Positions 1 to 8,177 of a DNA stretch of 64,000 nucleotides are shown here, one piece after another. The first letter of the stretch is position 1. Each line of letters opens with the position of its first letter. The position numbers and the translations under genes were made by a program. Source of the stretch: Lutimonas halocynthiae. GTDB lineage: Bacteria > Bacteroidota > Bacteroidia > Flavobacteriales > Flavobacteriaceae. A model generated the notes under the pieces. It worked only from the letters and a program-made list of their open reading frames with translations, did not search any database and was not told the origin of the DNA. The stretch spans positions 124,001 through 188,000 of the forward strand of contig NZ_JAUFQO010000004.1 in NCBI RefSeq assembly GCF_030409835.1, given 5' to 3'.

Positions 1-49
1 TTTGCCCTATGAGAATTTCGTCTCCAATAGTGATGATTTCTGCCTTCAT
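1..49 (-). CDS. cinA: CinA family protein, N-terminal fragment (partial)
   Basis: Only the first 16 codons lie in the window. They read MKAEIITIGDEILIGQ, the hallmark start of the CinA/MoaB-like molybdopterin-binding domain family (competence/damage-inducible protein A, often with nicotinamide-nucleotide amidase activity). The gene begins with ATG at 49 and runs off the left edge on the minus strand. It is divergent from the M28 peptidase that starts at 178. The 128-base gap must hold both promoters, but no clear one was seen. The fragment is short, so the call rests only on this very conserved N-terminus. Confidence 0.85.
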   Translation of the reverse strand, partial: MKAEIITIGDEILIGQ

Positions 50-177
50 GTATATTTTAAAATTTTGGAGAACAAATATAGGCATTGACAACTACAAATA
101 ATTGAAACTCTAGACTCTCTCTCACGCTTCTAATTTTAATTTATATATTTAGCGGCTAAAACTAAATTAAACGATTC

Positions 178-1674
178 ATGAAAAAAACAATACTATCTGT
201 CATTACGCTTTGCCTTGGGCTAAGCATGCAGGCTCAATCAGATGCTGAACTTGTCACTTCGACAGTTTTAAAAAGAGACATTGAAAGTCACGTATATTTC
301 CTTGCCTCTGACGAATTAAAAGGAAGACAAACAGGATCAGACGAATTGAAAATTGCGGCGGCATATCTTTCGAATCACTTACGCAAATACGGGGTTAAAC
401 CAGCTGGTGAAAATGGAAGTTTCTACCAAAATGTGCCGATGGAAACAGTGTCTGCACCTTCAAATATAAGTCTAAAATTAAATGATATCACAGGTGAACA
501 ATTCTTGGGAATTTCTGTTAAAAATATTGATTATGACGGAGAGGCAGTATTTCTTGATTTTGGATCTAAGGAAGATTTTGAAAAAGTTGATGTGAAAGGG
601 AAACTCGTTATTACCAAAGCAGGAAATTCTGAATCAACTAACATGAGATCTAAATTAATGGCAGGAAGAGATAAAAGAGGAAGAGCTAAAAATTTTGGAG
701 CAGCCGGATTAATAGAATTAATCGAAGTTGATCAAAACATGTGGGATCGATATTCTCATTATTTTAACGAGGACAAGACGGGTCTTAAAAGCACAGAAGA
801 AACTGAAAAGTTTGTTCACATTTATGTGGGCGATTCAGGCATGACCGGTGCCGCAAGTATGGCCAGTGCAAAATCAATCACGGCCAATTTAAAAGTAGAA
901 GGAATTGCTGCCAAAGAATTCTCATCAAGAAATGTTGTTGGATATCTTGAAGGTTCTGATCCTAAGTTAAAAGATGAATTCATCATTTACTCTGCTCATT
1001 ATGATCATGTTGGAATCGGCAAACCAAATGCTGAAAATGACTCTATTTATAATGGTGCAAGAGACAATGCAATAGGTACCGTTACTGTGTTGAGTGCCGC
1101 CGAAAACCTTGCTAAATATCCGACAAAAAGATCTTCTCTGTTTATTTTGTTTACCGGTGAGGAAAAAGGATTACTGGGCAGTACTTATTATGCTGAAAAT
1201 CCGATGATACCATTAAATAAGATGGTATACTGTTTTAATAGTGACAACGGAGGTTATAACGACACATCGAAAGTAACCATTTTTGGTTTGAACCGAACAA
1301 CGGTTGCTCAGCATATCATTGACGGCGCCAAAGAATTTGGCCTCGAAGCTATAGATGATCCGGCTCCAGAGCAAAATCTTTTTGACCGATCAGATAATGT
1401 GAATTTTGCTAAAAAAGGTATTCCAGCTCCAACCTATAGTTTAGGCTTTACTGCGTTTGATGAAGAGGTAACAAAAACATACCATCAGGTTACTGATAAT
1501 CCCGAAACAGTTGACTACGACTATCTGGAAAAATTCTTCAGATCTTATGTCCTTACTTGCAGAATGATCTCCAATGATCCAAAAACACCGTTCTGGACTG
1601 AAGGTGATAAATACTACGAGGCGGGTGTAAAACTTTATTCTGAAAAGAAAGAAGAAGCTACTGTATTGGATTAA
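178..1674 (+). CDS. Exported M28 family zinc metallopeptidase
   Basis: 498 aa. The first ~19 residues (MKKTILSVITLCLGLSMQAQ) form a signal peptide, so the enzyme acts in the periplasm or at the surface. The M28 co-catalytic zinc residues are visible in order: the SAHYDHVG motif near residue 272 (His, Asp), ARDNAIG near 297 (bridging Asp), TGEEKG near 328 (catalytic Glu pair), NSDNGG near 355 (Asp) and a His in KTYHQVTD near 434. The segment between about 110 and 250 fits an inserted protease-associated (PA) domain. The family comprises aminopeptidases releasing N-terminal residues from peptides; the exact specificity cannot be read. It is followed by a long inverted repeat and two small envelope genes. 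Confidence 0.9.
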   Translation: MKKTILSVITLCLGLSMQAQSDAELVTSTVLKRDIESHVYFLASDELKGRQTGSDELKIAAAYLSNHLRKYGVKPAGENGSFYQNVPMETVSAPSNISLKLNDITGEQFLGISVKNIDYDGEAVFLDFGSKEDFEKVDVKGKLVITKAGNSESTNMRSKLMAGRDKRGRAKNFGAAGLIELIEVDQNMWDRYSHYFNEDKTGLKSTEETEKFVHIYVGDSGMTGAASMASAKSITANLKVEGIAAKEFSSRNVVGYLEGSDPKLKDEFIIYSAHYDHVGIGKPNAENDSIYNGARDNAIGTVTVLSAAENLAKYPTKRSSLFILFTGEEKGLLGSTYYAENPMIPLNKMVYCFNSDNGGYNDTSKVTIFGLNRTTVAQHIIDGAKEFGLEAIDDPAPEQNLFDRSDNVNFAKKGIPAPTYSLGFTAFDEEVTKTYHQVTDNPETVDYDYLEKFFRSYVLTCRMISNDPKTPFWTEGDKYYEAGVKLYSEKKEEATVLD

Positions 1675-1686
1675 TATTTTTTGTAT

Positions 1687-1739
1687 TTTCATAGGGCTAA
1701 AAAAAATCGAGTTGTAACAAGATTTTTAGCCCTATGAAA
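1687..1739. repeat. 17-bp perfect inverted repeat, possible terminator
   Basis: TTTCATAGGGCTAAAAA (1687-1703) is matched exactly by its reverse complement at 1723-1739, with a loop of about 19 bases. The hairpin would be strong in RNA. The T-stretch lies in the stem rather than after it, so it is not a textbook intrinsic terminator, but its place directly behind the peptidase stop suggests transcript termination or 3'-end protection. Confidence 0.6.
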
Positions 1740-1809
1740 TTCTAATAATTCAATAAGATTCAATCTTTATCTAGTTTTTCACAGGATTTATTAACCAAAC
1801 ATTGAATCC

Positions 1810-2313
1810 ATGAAAAAACTTTTAATCTGTATTTTGATTGTAGGATTCAGTCTCCCCAGCTTTGGTCAAGAATTGCTGGTGAAGAGATTTGACGCAAACT
1901 ACAATGAAGTAAGCATAGATACATTTATGCTTGGTGACCTGATCATTATCGGGCATGCCAAACAAGGGAAAAACCCTCATTATTTTCAAGGAAAAATTAC
2001 CGGTATTTTTAAAGATCGAGGCGTAATCAGGGTTTTTGATTATGCTCGAAGTACCAGGTTTATGCCTATTGCTGGAAAAAAAATACCCATTGACAACATA
2101 ATCGCTGTGGGCAGACCTGATGAAAAAAAAATGAAGGGTAGAGAAACCAGGGCCATTGCAGCAACTGCAGGGCAATTTTTAGGAAGCGCTGTAGGAGGAA
2201 GTGCCGGAGATGTAATCTTCTGGGGCTCCACTGCTGGCAACGTAGTTTCCGATTTTGTTTCAAGAGAAAAACTTAAAACAGAAAGAATCAAATGTGAAAT
2301 TTTTGAATTCTAA
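1810..2313 (+). CDS. Exported protein of unknown function, glycine-rich C-terminal segment
   Basis: 167 aa; no family recognised. The N-terminus (MKKLLICILIVGFSLPSFGQ) is a signal peptide. Residues ~40-100 have an alternating pattern suggesting a small beta domain. Residues ~118-150 are rich in Gly, Ala and Ser (for example GQFLGSAVGGSAGD), like a glycine-zipper segment that may insert in or lie on a membrane. It ends 4 bases before the next gene, a lipoprotein, so the two are probably co-transcribed. Confidence 0.6.
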   Translation: MKKLLICILIVGFSLPSFGQELLVKRFDANYNEVSIDTFMLGDLIIIGHAKQGKNPHYFQGKITGIFKDRGVIRVFDYARSTRFMPIAGKKIPIDNIIAVGRPDEKKMKGRETRAIAATAGQFLGSAVGGSAGDVIFWGSTAGNVVSDFVSREKLKTERIKCEIFEF

Positions 2314-2317
2314 TATT

Positions 2318-2851
2318 ATGAAAAAATATACCGCACTATTATTTATACTTACCCTTTTTCTTTTGACAAATTGTGGGAAAGAGAAAAAAAGCGAGACCTC
2401 AGCAAAAGAAGCTGAAGCATCCAAACACCAATGGACTGAAAAAAACATGCTTGAATTTGAAAGAAACTGTGTTGGGTTTCTCGAAAGCGAAGATGTGCAA
2501 AACGCCAAAAAATATTGTGATTGCTTGCTGGAATCCTCCATTGAAGCCTACCCAGACCCAGTGGTTGCCATGGAACTTGAACAAAATGAAATCGTATCAC
2601 TATTTGTTAACTCAAAATGCGTTGACGACCTGCTTCTCATCAAAATAGAAGATCCTTGGACCGAAGAAGTTGAACAATTATTTCTTGAACACTGTAAAAT
2701 AGCACAAAAAGAAAAAGATGTGGCTGAGGCAGATGCAGATTCTTACTGTTCCTGTGCCCTGGGAGAGATTAAACAGATCGTCCCTAATCCTCATCATGTT
2801 ATGACTTTGACCGAAGAAGAATTAGCACATGTCTTAGAAAAATGTAAATAA
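2318..2851 (+). CDS. Lipoprotein with two tandem Cys-rich repeats
   Basis: 177 aa from the ATG at 2318. A longer frame begins at 2255 inside the preceding gene, but only the 2318 start gives a proper signal: MKKYTALLFILTLFLLTNC ends in the lipobox LTNC, so it is probably an outer-envelope lipoprotein. After a charged linker there are two similar units. Unit 1 (residues ~45-103) has NC, then YCDC, then KC; unit 2 (~118-177) has HC, then YCSC, then KC. The spacing C-x(~20)-YCxC-x(~30)-C repeats, which points to an internal duplication and to disulfides or metal binding. Function unknown. Confidence 0.65.
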   Translation: MKKYTALLFILTLFLLTNCGKEKKSETSAKEAEASKHQWTEKNMLEFERNCVGFLESEDVQNAKKYCDCLLESSIEAYPDPVVAMELEQNEIVSLFVNSKCVDDLLLIKIEDPWTEEVEQLFLEHCKIAQKEKDVAEADADSYCSCALGEIKQIVPNPHHVMTLTEEELAHVLEKCK

Positions 2852-2910
2852 AAACATATTGCCAATGCAATGTGTCAGATTGAATTTAACCCCCGAAAAT
2901 AAAAACAAAA

Positions 2911-3915
2911 ATGAAAGTAAATGCATTTGCGGCTCACGAGCCTAATGGAAAATTAGAGGCTTTTAGTTATGAATTAGATCAGTTAGGCCCTGAACAGGTT
3001 GACATTAAAGTTTCTCATTGTGGCATTTGCCATTCTGACTTAAGTATGATCAATAATGAATGGGGTATGACGTCTTACCCTTTGGTACCTGGCCATGAAA
3101 TTATCGGTGAAGTTGTTGCCGCAGGCAACGCCGTAAAAAACCTTAAAGTCGGTGACAAAGTTGGCTTAGGCTGGCTATCAGCCTCCTGTATGAGCTGTTC
3201 TCAATGTATGGATGGAGATCAGCATCTTTGTTCGACTCATGAAGCGACAATTGTAGGTCGTCATGGTGGTTTTGCAGATTATGTAAGAGGTCATTGGTCA
3301 TGGGCTATTCCTTTACCCGACGCCATTGATTTATCAAAGGCAGGCCCTTTGTTATGCGGCGGAATTACCGTTTTTAATCCAATCATACTGGCAGGAGTAA
3401 AACCAACGGATTCAGTTGGTGTCATCGGAATTGGTGGTCTCGGGCATATGGCGCTTAAATTTCTTAAACATTGGGGATGTGAAGTCATTGCTTTTAGCTC
3501 AAATCCTGATAAAAAAGAGGAGATCCTTAAAATGGGCGCCTCTAAAGTTGTTAATTCAAGATCTCCGGAAGAACTCGAAGCCATTGCCGGAAAACTAAGC
3601 TTTATATTAAACACGACTAATGTGACACTTGACTGGAATTCTTATTTAACTTGCCTAAAACCAAAAGGAAAGTTTCATACGGTAGGTGCCGTTTTAGAGC
3701 CAATGGCCATCCCAGCTTTTTCACTTATTATGGGTGAGAAGACTGTTGGTGGAAGCCCTATTGGCAGCCCAGAGCTTACCAAAACAATGTTAGATTTTTG
3801 TGTGAGGCATGATATTTATCCTACTGTTGAAGAATTTCCTATGGAAAAAGTGAATGAAGCTTTGGCACATCTTGAAGAAGGTAAAGCCCGATTTAGAATT
3901 GTTTTAAAGAACTAA
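2911..3915 (+). CDS. Zinc-dependent NAD(P) alcohol dehydrogenase (CAD/YahK type)
   Basis: 334 aa, normal for the medium-chain dehydrogenase family. Catalytic zinc ligands are seen in CGICHSD (Cys ~37) and PGHE (~60); the structural-zinc cysteines lie in CMSCSQCMDGDQHLC (~91-105). The Rossmann motif GIGGLGHMA (~171) binds NAD(P)H. The arrangement matches cinnamyl-alcohol-dehydrogenase-like NADPH aldehyde reductases (E. coli YahK group), which reduce a wide range of aldehydes. A single-gene unit: the upstream lipoprotein is 59 bases away and a strong hairpin terminator follows immediately. Substrate not predictable. Confidence 0.9.
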   Translation: MKVNAFAAHEPNGKLEAFSYELDQLGPEQVDIKVSHCGICHSDLSMINNEWGMTSYPLVPGHEIIGEVVAAGNAVKNLKVGDKVGLGWLSASCMSCSQCMDGDQHLCSTHEATIVGRHGGFADYVRGHWSWAIPLPDAIDLSKAGPLLCGGITVFNPIILAGVKPTDSVGVIGIGGLGHMALKFLKHWGCEVIAFSSNPDKKEEILKMGASKVVNSRSPEELEAIAGKLSFILNTTNVTLDWNSYLTCLKPKGKFHTVGAVLEPMAIPAFSLIMGEKTVGGSPIGSPELTKTMLDFCVRHDIYPTVEEFPMEKVNEALAHLEEGKARFRIVLKN

Positions 3916-3920
3916 TAAAA

Positions 3921-3950
3921 AAAGGTGAATGTTGATCATTCACCTTTTTT
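3921..3950. terminator. Bidirectional intrinsic terminator
   Basis: AAAGGTGAATG, a short loop (TTGAT), CATTCACCTTT and a run of T form an A-tract/stem/T-tract structure. It sits between the convergent alcohol dehydrogenase and CYTH genes and can serve both. Confidence 0.85.
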
Positions 3951-3951
3951 T

Positions 3952-4425
3952 TTACCAATTTTGAAATGGATTTTTAACCAGACTGGAATTGTAATACTTT
4001 TTCTGACCTGTGACCTCCTCACCTAACCATTTTGGTTTTTCAAACGAATCTTCTTCATTTTTCAATTCCACCTCAGCCATCACCAAGCCCTTATTGTCTA
4101 ATTCAAATTCATCAATCTCAAATATGTGTTCACCTGCTTTGACATAATAGCGTTCTTTATCGATAATGCCTGCTTCACAAATCTCCAACAAACTTTCTGC
4201 CTCCTGTTTTGATATTTCTCTTTCCCATTCAAATCTTGTAGTTCCAGCTTCGTTTCCAATGCCTTTCACGGTTATAAAACCAGCGTCTCCTGTCAACCTT
4301 ACCCGTACCGTTCTTTCAGGAACGGAGGATAGAAATCCCTGAATTATGCGTTCCTTCTTATATGATTCCTTTTTGAAATCATTGTTAAGAATCAAAAATT
4401 TTCTTTCTATTTCAAGATTTTTCAA
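3952..4425 (-). CDS. CYTH domain protein (triphosphate tunnel metalloenzyme)
   Basis: 157 aa. The N-terminal signature ExExK is present (Glu5, Glu7, Lys9 in LEIERKF). Later charged strands alternate Glu and Lys/Arg (RVRLTGD, TVKG, FEWERE, EIDEFE, AEVEL), as in the eight-stranded tunnel that binds triphosphate and divalent metal. Bacterial members of this length are usually inorganic triphosphatases; adenylate cyclase is less likely. The start is TTG at 4425, 3 bases after the stop of the FAH-family gene, and there is no ATG before the signature. Last gene of the menB-purU-FAH-CYTH run. Confidence 0.85.
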   Translation of the reverse strand: MKNLEIERKFLILNNDFKKESYKKERIIQGFLSSVPERTVRVRLTGDAGFITVKGIGNEAGTTRFEWEREISKQEAESLLEICEAGIIDKERYYVKAGEHIFEIDEFELDNKGLVMAEVELKNEEDSFEKPKWLGEEVTGQKKYYNSSLVKNPFQNW

Positions 4426-4428
4426 AGA

Positions 4429-5037
4429 CTATTTTACTTTAATATGAAACATTTCTTTCTCTTCTAAAGTACCCTTCAATACATCATTAGCCTCTACCCT
4501 TCCAACCCCTGCAGGAGTTCCTGTAAAGATCACATCGCCTATTTTAAGTGTAAAATACTGCGATACATAAGCGATCAATTCATCGATCTTCCAAAGCATG
4601 TGTGAAGAGTCTCCATCTTGAACCAGCTCATCATTCTTAAACAATTGAAATTTAATATTCTCCAGATCCAAGCTGTCTTTAGGATAAAAATTACCGATAA
4701 CAGCACTGCCATCAAAAGCTTTGGCTTTTTCCCAGGGAAGCCCCTTTTCTTTTAACCTGCTTTGAAGATCCCTTGCCGTAAAGTCAATTCCCAAGCCAAT
4801 CTCGTCATAATATTTGTGCGCAAATTTTTGATCTATAAACTTTCCTATTCTGTTGATTTTTACCAGAACCTCAACCTCATAATGAATATCCTGAGAAAAT
4901 GGCGGGATGATAAAGGGGTTCTTCTTTAATAAAACAGCAGAATCAGGTTTCATAAAAATCACCGGTTCTTTTGGTTTTTCATTATGCAATTCTTCTATAT
5001 GTTTGGCATAATTTCTTCCTATGCAAATAATTTTCAT
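4429..5037 (-). CDS. Fumarylacetoacetate hydrolase family protein
   Basis: 202 aa, the short FAH form. It starts MKIICIGRNYAKHIEEL, typical for the YcgM/FAHD1 branch of acylpyruvases and oxaloacetate decarboxylases. Metal-binding Glu residues are in HYEVEVLVKI (~73-82), and the conserved IFTGTPAGVG stretch lies near residue 165. Lies 24 bases downstream of purU on the same strand and 3 bases before the CYTH start, so it is part of one operon. The physiological substrate cannot be told from sequence. Confidence 0.9.
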   Translation of the reverse strand: MKIICIGRNYAKHIEELHNEKPKEPVIFMKPDSAVLLKKNPFIIPPFSQDIHYEVEVLVKINRIGKFIDQKFAHKYYDEIGLGIDFTARDLQSRLKEKGLPWEKAKAFDGSAVIGNFYPKDSLDLENIKFQLFKNDELVQDGDSSHMLWKIDELIAYVSQYFTLKIGDVIFTGTPAGVGRVEANDVLKGTLEEKEMFHIKVK

Positions 5038-5061
5038 AAGCTTTCTTTTAAATAAACGATA

Positions 5062-5931
5062 CTATTCTCCTGCCTCAGGAAACACGATTGCTCTGTTATC
5101 TGAAACGATAATTTGATTTTGCAAATGCCATTTAACGGCCTTTGCAAGCACAAGCCGCTCAATATCGGCACCGATCTGTTTGAGGGTTTTGGTTGTACTT
5201 TCATGCGTGACTCTTTCAACACCTTGCTCGATGATGGGTCCTTCATCCAAATCTATGGTTGCATAATGAGCTGTTGCTCCTATTAATTTCACACCTCTTT
5301 CATAAGCCCGTTGATATGGGTTGGCACCTTGAAAAGCAGGCAGAAATGAATGGTGAATATTAATGATGCGTTCAGGGTAGGTACCAACAAAATCAGCTGT
5401 AAGAATTTGCATATAACGTGCCATAATAATCAGGTCTATTTGCTGCTCATCTAAAAGTGACATCACTTGTTTTTCCTGCTCTTCTTTATGTAACTTATCT
5501 ACAGGAAGATGATAATAGGGAATGCCAAACATTTCTGAAATAGCGCGCAGTTTATCGTGATTACTGATCACCATTTCAATCGAACAATCCAAGCCACCTT
5601 CGCGATGTCTTTCTAAAAGATCATATAAACAATGACTTGTATGAGAAACCATTATCGCTACCTTCTTTTTTGTGCGCTCATAATTGATTGACCAGTCTAT
5701 TTCAAGTTCGTGAGCCAAATTGTCGAATTTAAGCTCTAGTGCTGACCTAGAAATGGCAACTTCTTCAGCCTTTACATGAATCCGCATGAAGTATTTATTT
5801 TCAAGCTTATTTACATGCTGCTGGCAACTCAAAATATTAAACCCTTCGTTGAAAAAGAAATTGGTTATTTTTGCCACCAAGCCCTTTTGATCCTCACATT
5901 TTATTAAAACTGTAATACTTTGGTCTTTCAT
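5062..5931 (-). CDS. purU: Formyltetrahydrofolate deformylase
   Basis: 289 aa from ATG 5931. The frame stays open to 5970, but that start would overlap the end of menB, and the family begins close to the MKDQSITVLI segment. Residues 1-80 are an ACT domain (KCEDQKGLVAKITNFF), which senses amino acids in PurU. Residues ~85-280 are the formyl transferase domain, with the catalytic pattern INIHHSFLPAF and the Asp of DEGPIIEQ. It hydrolyses 10-formyl-THF to THF and formate, feeding formate to purine synthesis and balancing one-carbon pools. It is 16 bases downstream of menB in the same operon. Confidence 0.93.
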   Translation of the reverse strand: MKDQSITVLIKCEDQKGLVAKITNFFFNEGFNILSCQQHVNKLENKYFMRIHVKAEEVAISRSALELKFDNLAHELEIDWSINYERTKKKVAIMVSHTSHCLYDLLERHREGGLDCSIEMVISNHDKLRAISEMFGIPYYHLPVDKLHKEEQEKQVMSLLDEQQIDLIIMARYMQILTADFVGTYPERIINIHHSFLPAFQGANPYQRAYERGVKLIGATAHYATIDLDEGPIIEQGVERVTHESTTKTLKQIGADIERLVLAKAVKWHLQNQIIVSDNRAIVFPEAGE

Positions 5932-5947
5932 CAATAATTTATTAAAC

Positions 5948-6787
5948 CTATGGAATCCATTTTTTTTCAAAATTTGGCTTTCTCTTTTCTAAGAAAGCAT
6001 CTCTTCCTTCTTTGGCTTCATCAGTCATATAGGCCAATCTTGTAGCCTCTCCTGCAAAAACCTGTTGGCCTACCATTCCGTCATCTGTTAAATTCATGGC
6101 AAACTTCAACATCTTAATAGAAGTTGGTGATTTAGCTAATATTTCCTGGCCCCATTCAAAAGCTGTTGACTCTAATTCATCATGAGGAATCACTGCATTA
6201 ACCATTCCCATTTCATAGGCCTCTTGCGCCGAATAATTTCTTCCTAAGAAAAATATTTCTCTTGCTTTTTTCTGTCCTACCATTTTTGCCAAATAGGCTG
6301 ATCCGTATCCTCCATCAAAACTAGTTACGTCAGCATCTGTTTGTTTAAAAATGGCATGTTCTTTACTCGCCAAAGTAAGATCACAAACCACATGCAGACT
6401 ATGTCCTCCTCCAACTGCCCATCCCGGGACAACTGCAATTACAGCCTTTGGCATAAAACGTATCAGTCTTTGAACTTCCAGAATATTTAGGCGATGGTAA
6501 CCATCTGTACCCACATAACCTTGATGTCCTCTCGCTTTTTGGTCTCCTCCACTGCAAAAAGAATATACCCCATCCTTAGATGAAGGCCCTTCAGCAGAAA
6601 GTAATACAACACCAATATTCACATCTTCCTGAGCGTCATAAAAAGCGTCGTAAAGTTCCTTGGTAGTTTTAGGCCTGAAAGCGTTACGTACATCAGGTCT
6701 GTTAAAAGCAATTCTGGCTATTCCATCACACTTTTTATAGGTAATGTCCTCATATTCTTTAACAATTTGCCAATCAGGTTGATTCAT
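5948..6787 (-). CDS. menB: 1,4-dihydroxy-2-naphthoyl-CoA synthase
   Basis: 279 aa, crotonase fold. Converts o-succinylbenzoyl-CoA to 1,4-dihydroxy-2-naphthoyl-CoA in menaquinone synthesis. MenB features are visible: the early NRPDVRNAFRPKT segment, CSGGDQKARG near residue 81 (oxyanion hole), AVVPGWAVGGGHSLH near 118, and the TDADVTSFDGGYGSAYLA block near 150 that holds the catalytic Asp/Tyr region. The length and the C-terminal KRKPNFEKKWIP fit MenB rather than a fatty-acid enoyl-CoA hydratase. It heads the operon to purU, FAH and CYTH; menD and menF lie 1.4 kb upstream on the same strand. Confidence 0.95.
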   Translation of the reverse strand: MNQPDWQIVKEYEDITYKKCDGIARIAFNRPDVRNAFRPKTTKELYDAFYDAQEDVNIGVVLLSAEGPSSKDGVYSFCSGGDQKARGHQGYVGTDGYHRLNILEVQRLIRFMPKAVIAVVPGWAVGGGHSLHVVCDLTLASKEHAIFKQTDADVTSFDGGYGSAYLAKMVGQKKAREIFFLGRNYSAQEAYEMGMVNAVIPHDELESTAFEWGQEILAKSPTSIKMLKFAMNLTDDGMVGQQVFAGEATRLAYMTDEAKEGRDAFLEKRKPNFEKKWIP

Positions 6788-6937
6788 TTGATAAGTTTTA
6801 CAAATTCTACAAAATAATTACCTCCTTTAAACGTTCGATAATTAATTAATCGAAGCGAAATTAACAAAAGTTTAGAGATTAAACTTCTTGTTGATCGTTT
6901 TTGTCATGCAAACAACAAACAATTTAAACCATATCTC

Positions 6938-8170
6938 ATGAGAAAATTAGTGCTAATATTTTTCTTTATTTCCTTTATTGGACAAGCTCAGGACAATATC
7001 ATTTATAAAAAGTTCAATTCCGTTATGTTAAATCAGGAGAGAATTTTAAAAATCTACATTCCTGATTCTTTTCAGGAAAATGAAAAAAACACTTATCCTG
7101 TTGCAATTTTAATGGATGGAGAATTTCTATTTGATGTTTATGTAGCCAATTCAAAATTATTTGCTGCCAGAGACAAAGCTCCTGAACAGATTGTAGTGGC
7201 CATTTATCAAAATCAAAATGAGGAGAGATATGCAGACTGTGATTATAGTGAAGATACTGGATTGCCTAATGAAGAAAGCTCAAAGTTCTATGGTTTCATA
7301 AGAGATGAGCTACTACCCTATATGGACGATAATTATCCAACCTCATTATTTAAGACTGTTATGGGTACAACCCTTACCGGAAACTTTATCAATTATTTCT
7401 TTTTGGAAGAAACACCAGTTTTCAATGCTTATATAAGTATTAACCCAAGTTTTGCTCCAGAACTTCATCAGAAACTTGAGTTGAAAAGTCAGAGTTTGAT
7501 CACCCAATATTTTTATTATTTAAGTGGAGGAGACTACAATACAGAAAAAAGAACCAAAGGGATCAATAGCACAAATAGTTTACTCAAGTTATCTGAGAAT
7601 CCTAATTTCAAGTACAAATACGATGACTTCTCCAACGCTAGTAAAACAGCATCGATAGGTCAATCTATAGCCAGCTCAATTGGCTTCACCTTTAAACAAT
7701 TTGCTGCTATTTCTCAAGAGGAGTTTGATCAGGAAATTGCTGATATGACACCTGGAGATGCCATAGAATTTTTGGAAAGAAAATATGTAGAAATTGAATA
7801 CTTATATGGCTCTAATGTAACAATAAGAGAAAGTGACATATACAAAATTGAACCCATTATCATCGACAAAGCTAATGGTGATTATTTAGAGGAATTTGGA
7901 AAAATGATCATGAGGCTATACCCTGACACACCGCTAGGTGACTATTATATAGGGATGTATTATGAGACTGGTTTTGATTATAAAAAAGCACTGAAGCATT
8001 ATAAAAACGGCTATGCTAAAATAGGCTCAGACAATCGTGATTCAGATGGTTATTACGCAAATATTGAACGCGTATTGGAAAAGCAAAGAGCTGAACGATT
8101 AGGTTATTCTGATGGAGATCAAATCCCTGAGGAGGAAGAAGAGCCTAATAATGATGGGGATGGACTGTAA
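6938..8170 (+). CDS. Exported esterase-like protein without catalytic Ser/His, with C-terminal TPR-like segment
   Basis: 410 aa. Signal peptide MRKLVLIFFFISFIGQAQ. Residues ~20-245 resemble the putative-esterase family (Esterase D/Fes type): VAILMDGEFLFD, VVAIYQNQNEERYADC and FIRDELLPYMDDNYPTS are in the expected places. Where active members have GHSLGG, this protein has GTTLTG (residues ~146-151), and the usual histidine segment reads FSNASKTAS. Nucleophile and base therefore appear lost. The C-terminal third has a TPR-like helix pair (YYIGMYYETGFDYKKALKHY). It ends in an acidic tail. Likely a binding or scaffolding protein; its role is unknown. It sits on the opposite strand between menB and menD. 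Confidence 0.7.
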   Translation: MRKLVLIFFFISFIGQAQDNIIYKKFNSVMLNQERILKIYIPDSFQENEKNTYPVAILMDGEFLFDVYVANSKLFAARDKAPEQIVVAIYQNQNEERYADCDYSEDTGLPNEESSKFYGFIRDELLPYMDDNYPTSLFKTVMGTTLTGNFINYFFLEETPVFNAYISINPSFAPELHQKLELKSQSLITQYFYYLSGGDYNTEKRTKGINSTNSLLKLSENPNFKYKYDDFSNASKTASIGQSIASSIGFTFKQFAAISQEEFDQEIADMTPGDAIEFLERKYVEIEYLYGSNVTIRESDIYKIEPIIIDKANGDYLEEFGKMIMRLYPDTPLGDYYIGMYYETGFDYKKALKHYKNGYAKIGSDNRDSDGYYANIERVLEKQRAERLGYSDGDQIPEEEEEPNNDGDGL

Positions 8171-8177
8171 ATTTTAA

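Noticed and set aside
2853-2875. Imperfect hairpin after the Cys-rich lipoprotein gene
   Set aside because: Short stem with a wobble pair and no T-tract.
5932-5970. Upstream start for purU
   Set aside because: It would overlap menB and lengthen the ACT domain beyond the family norm.
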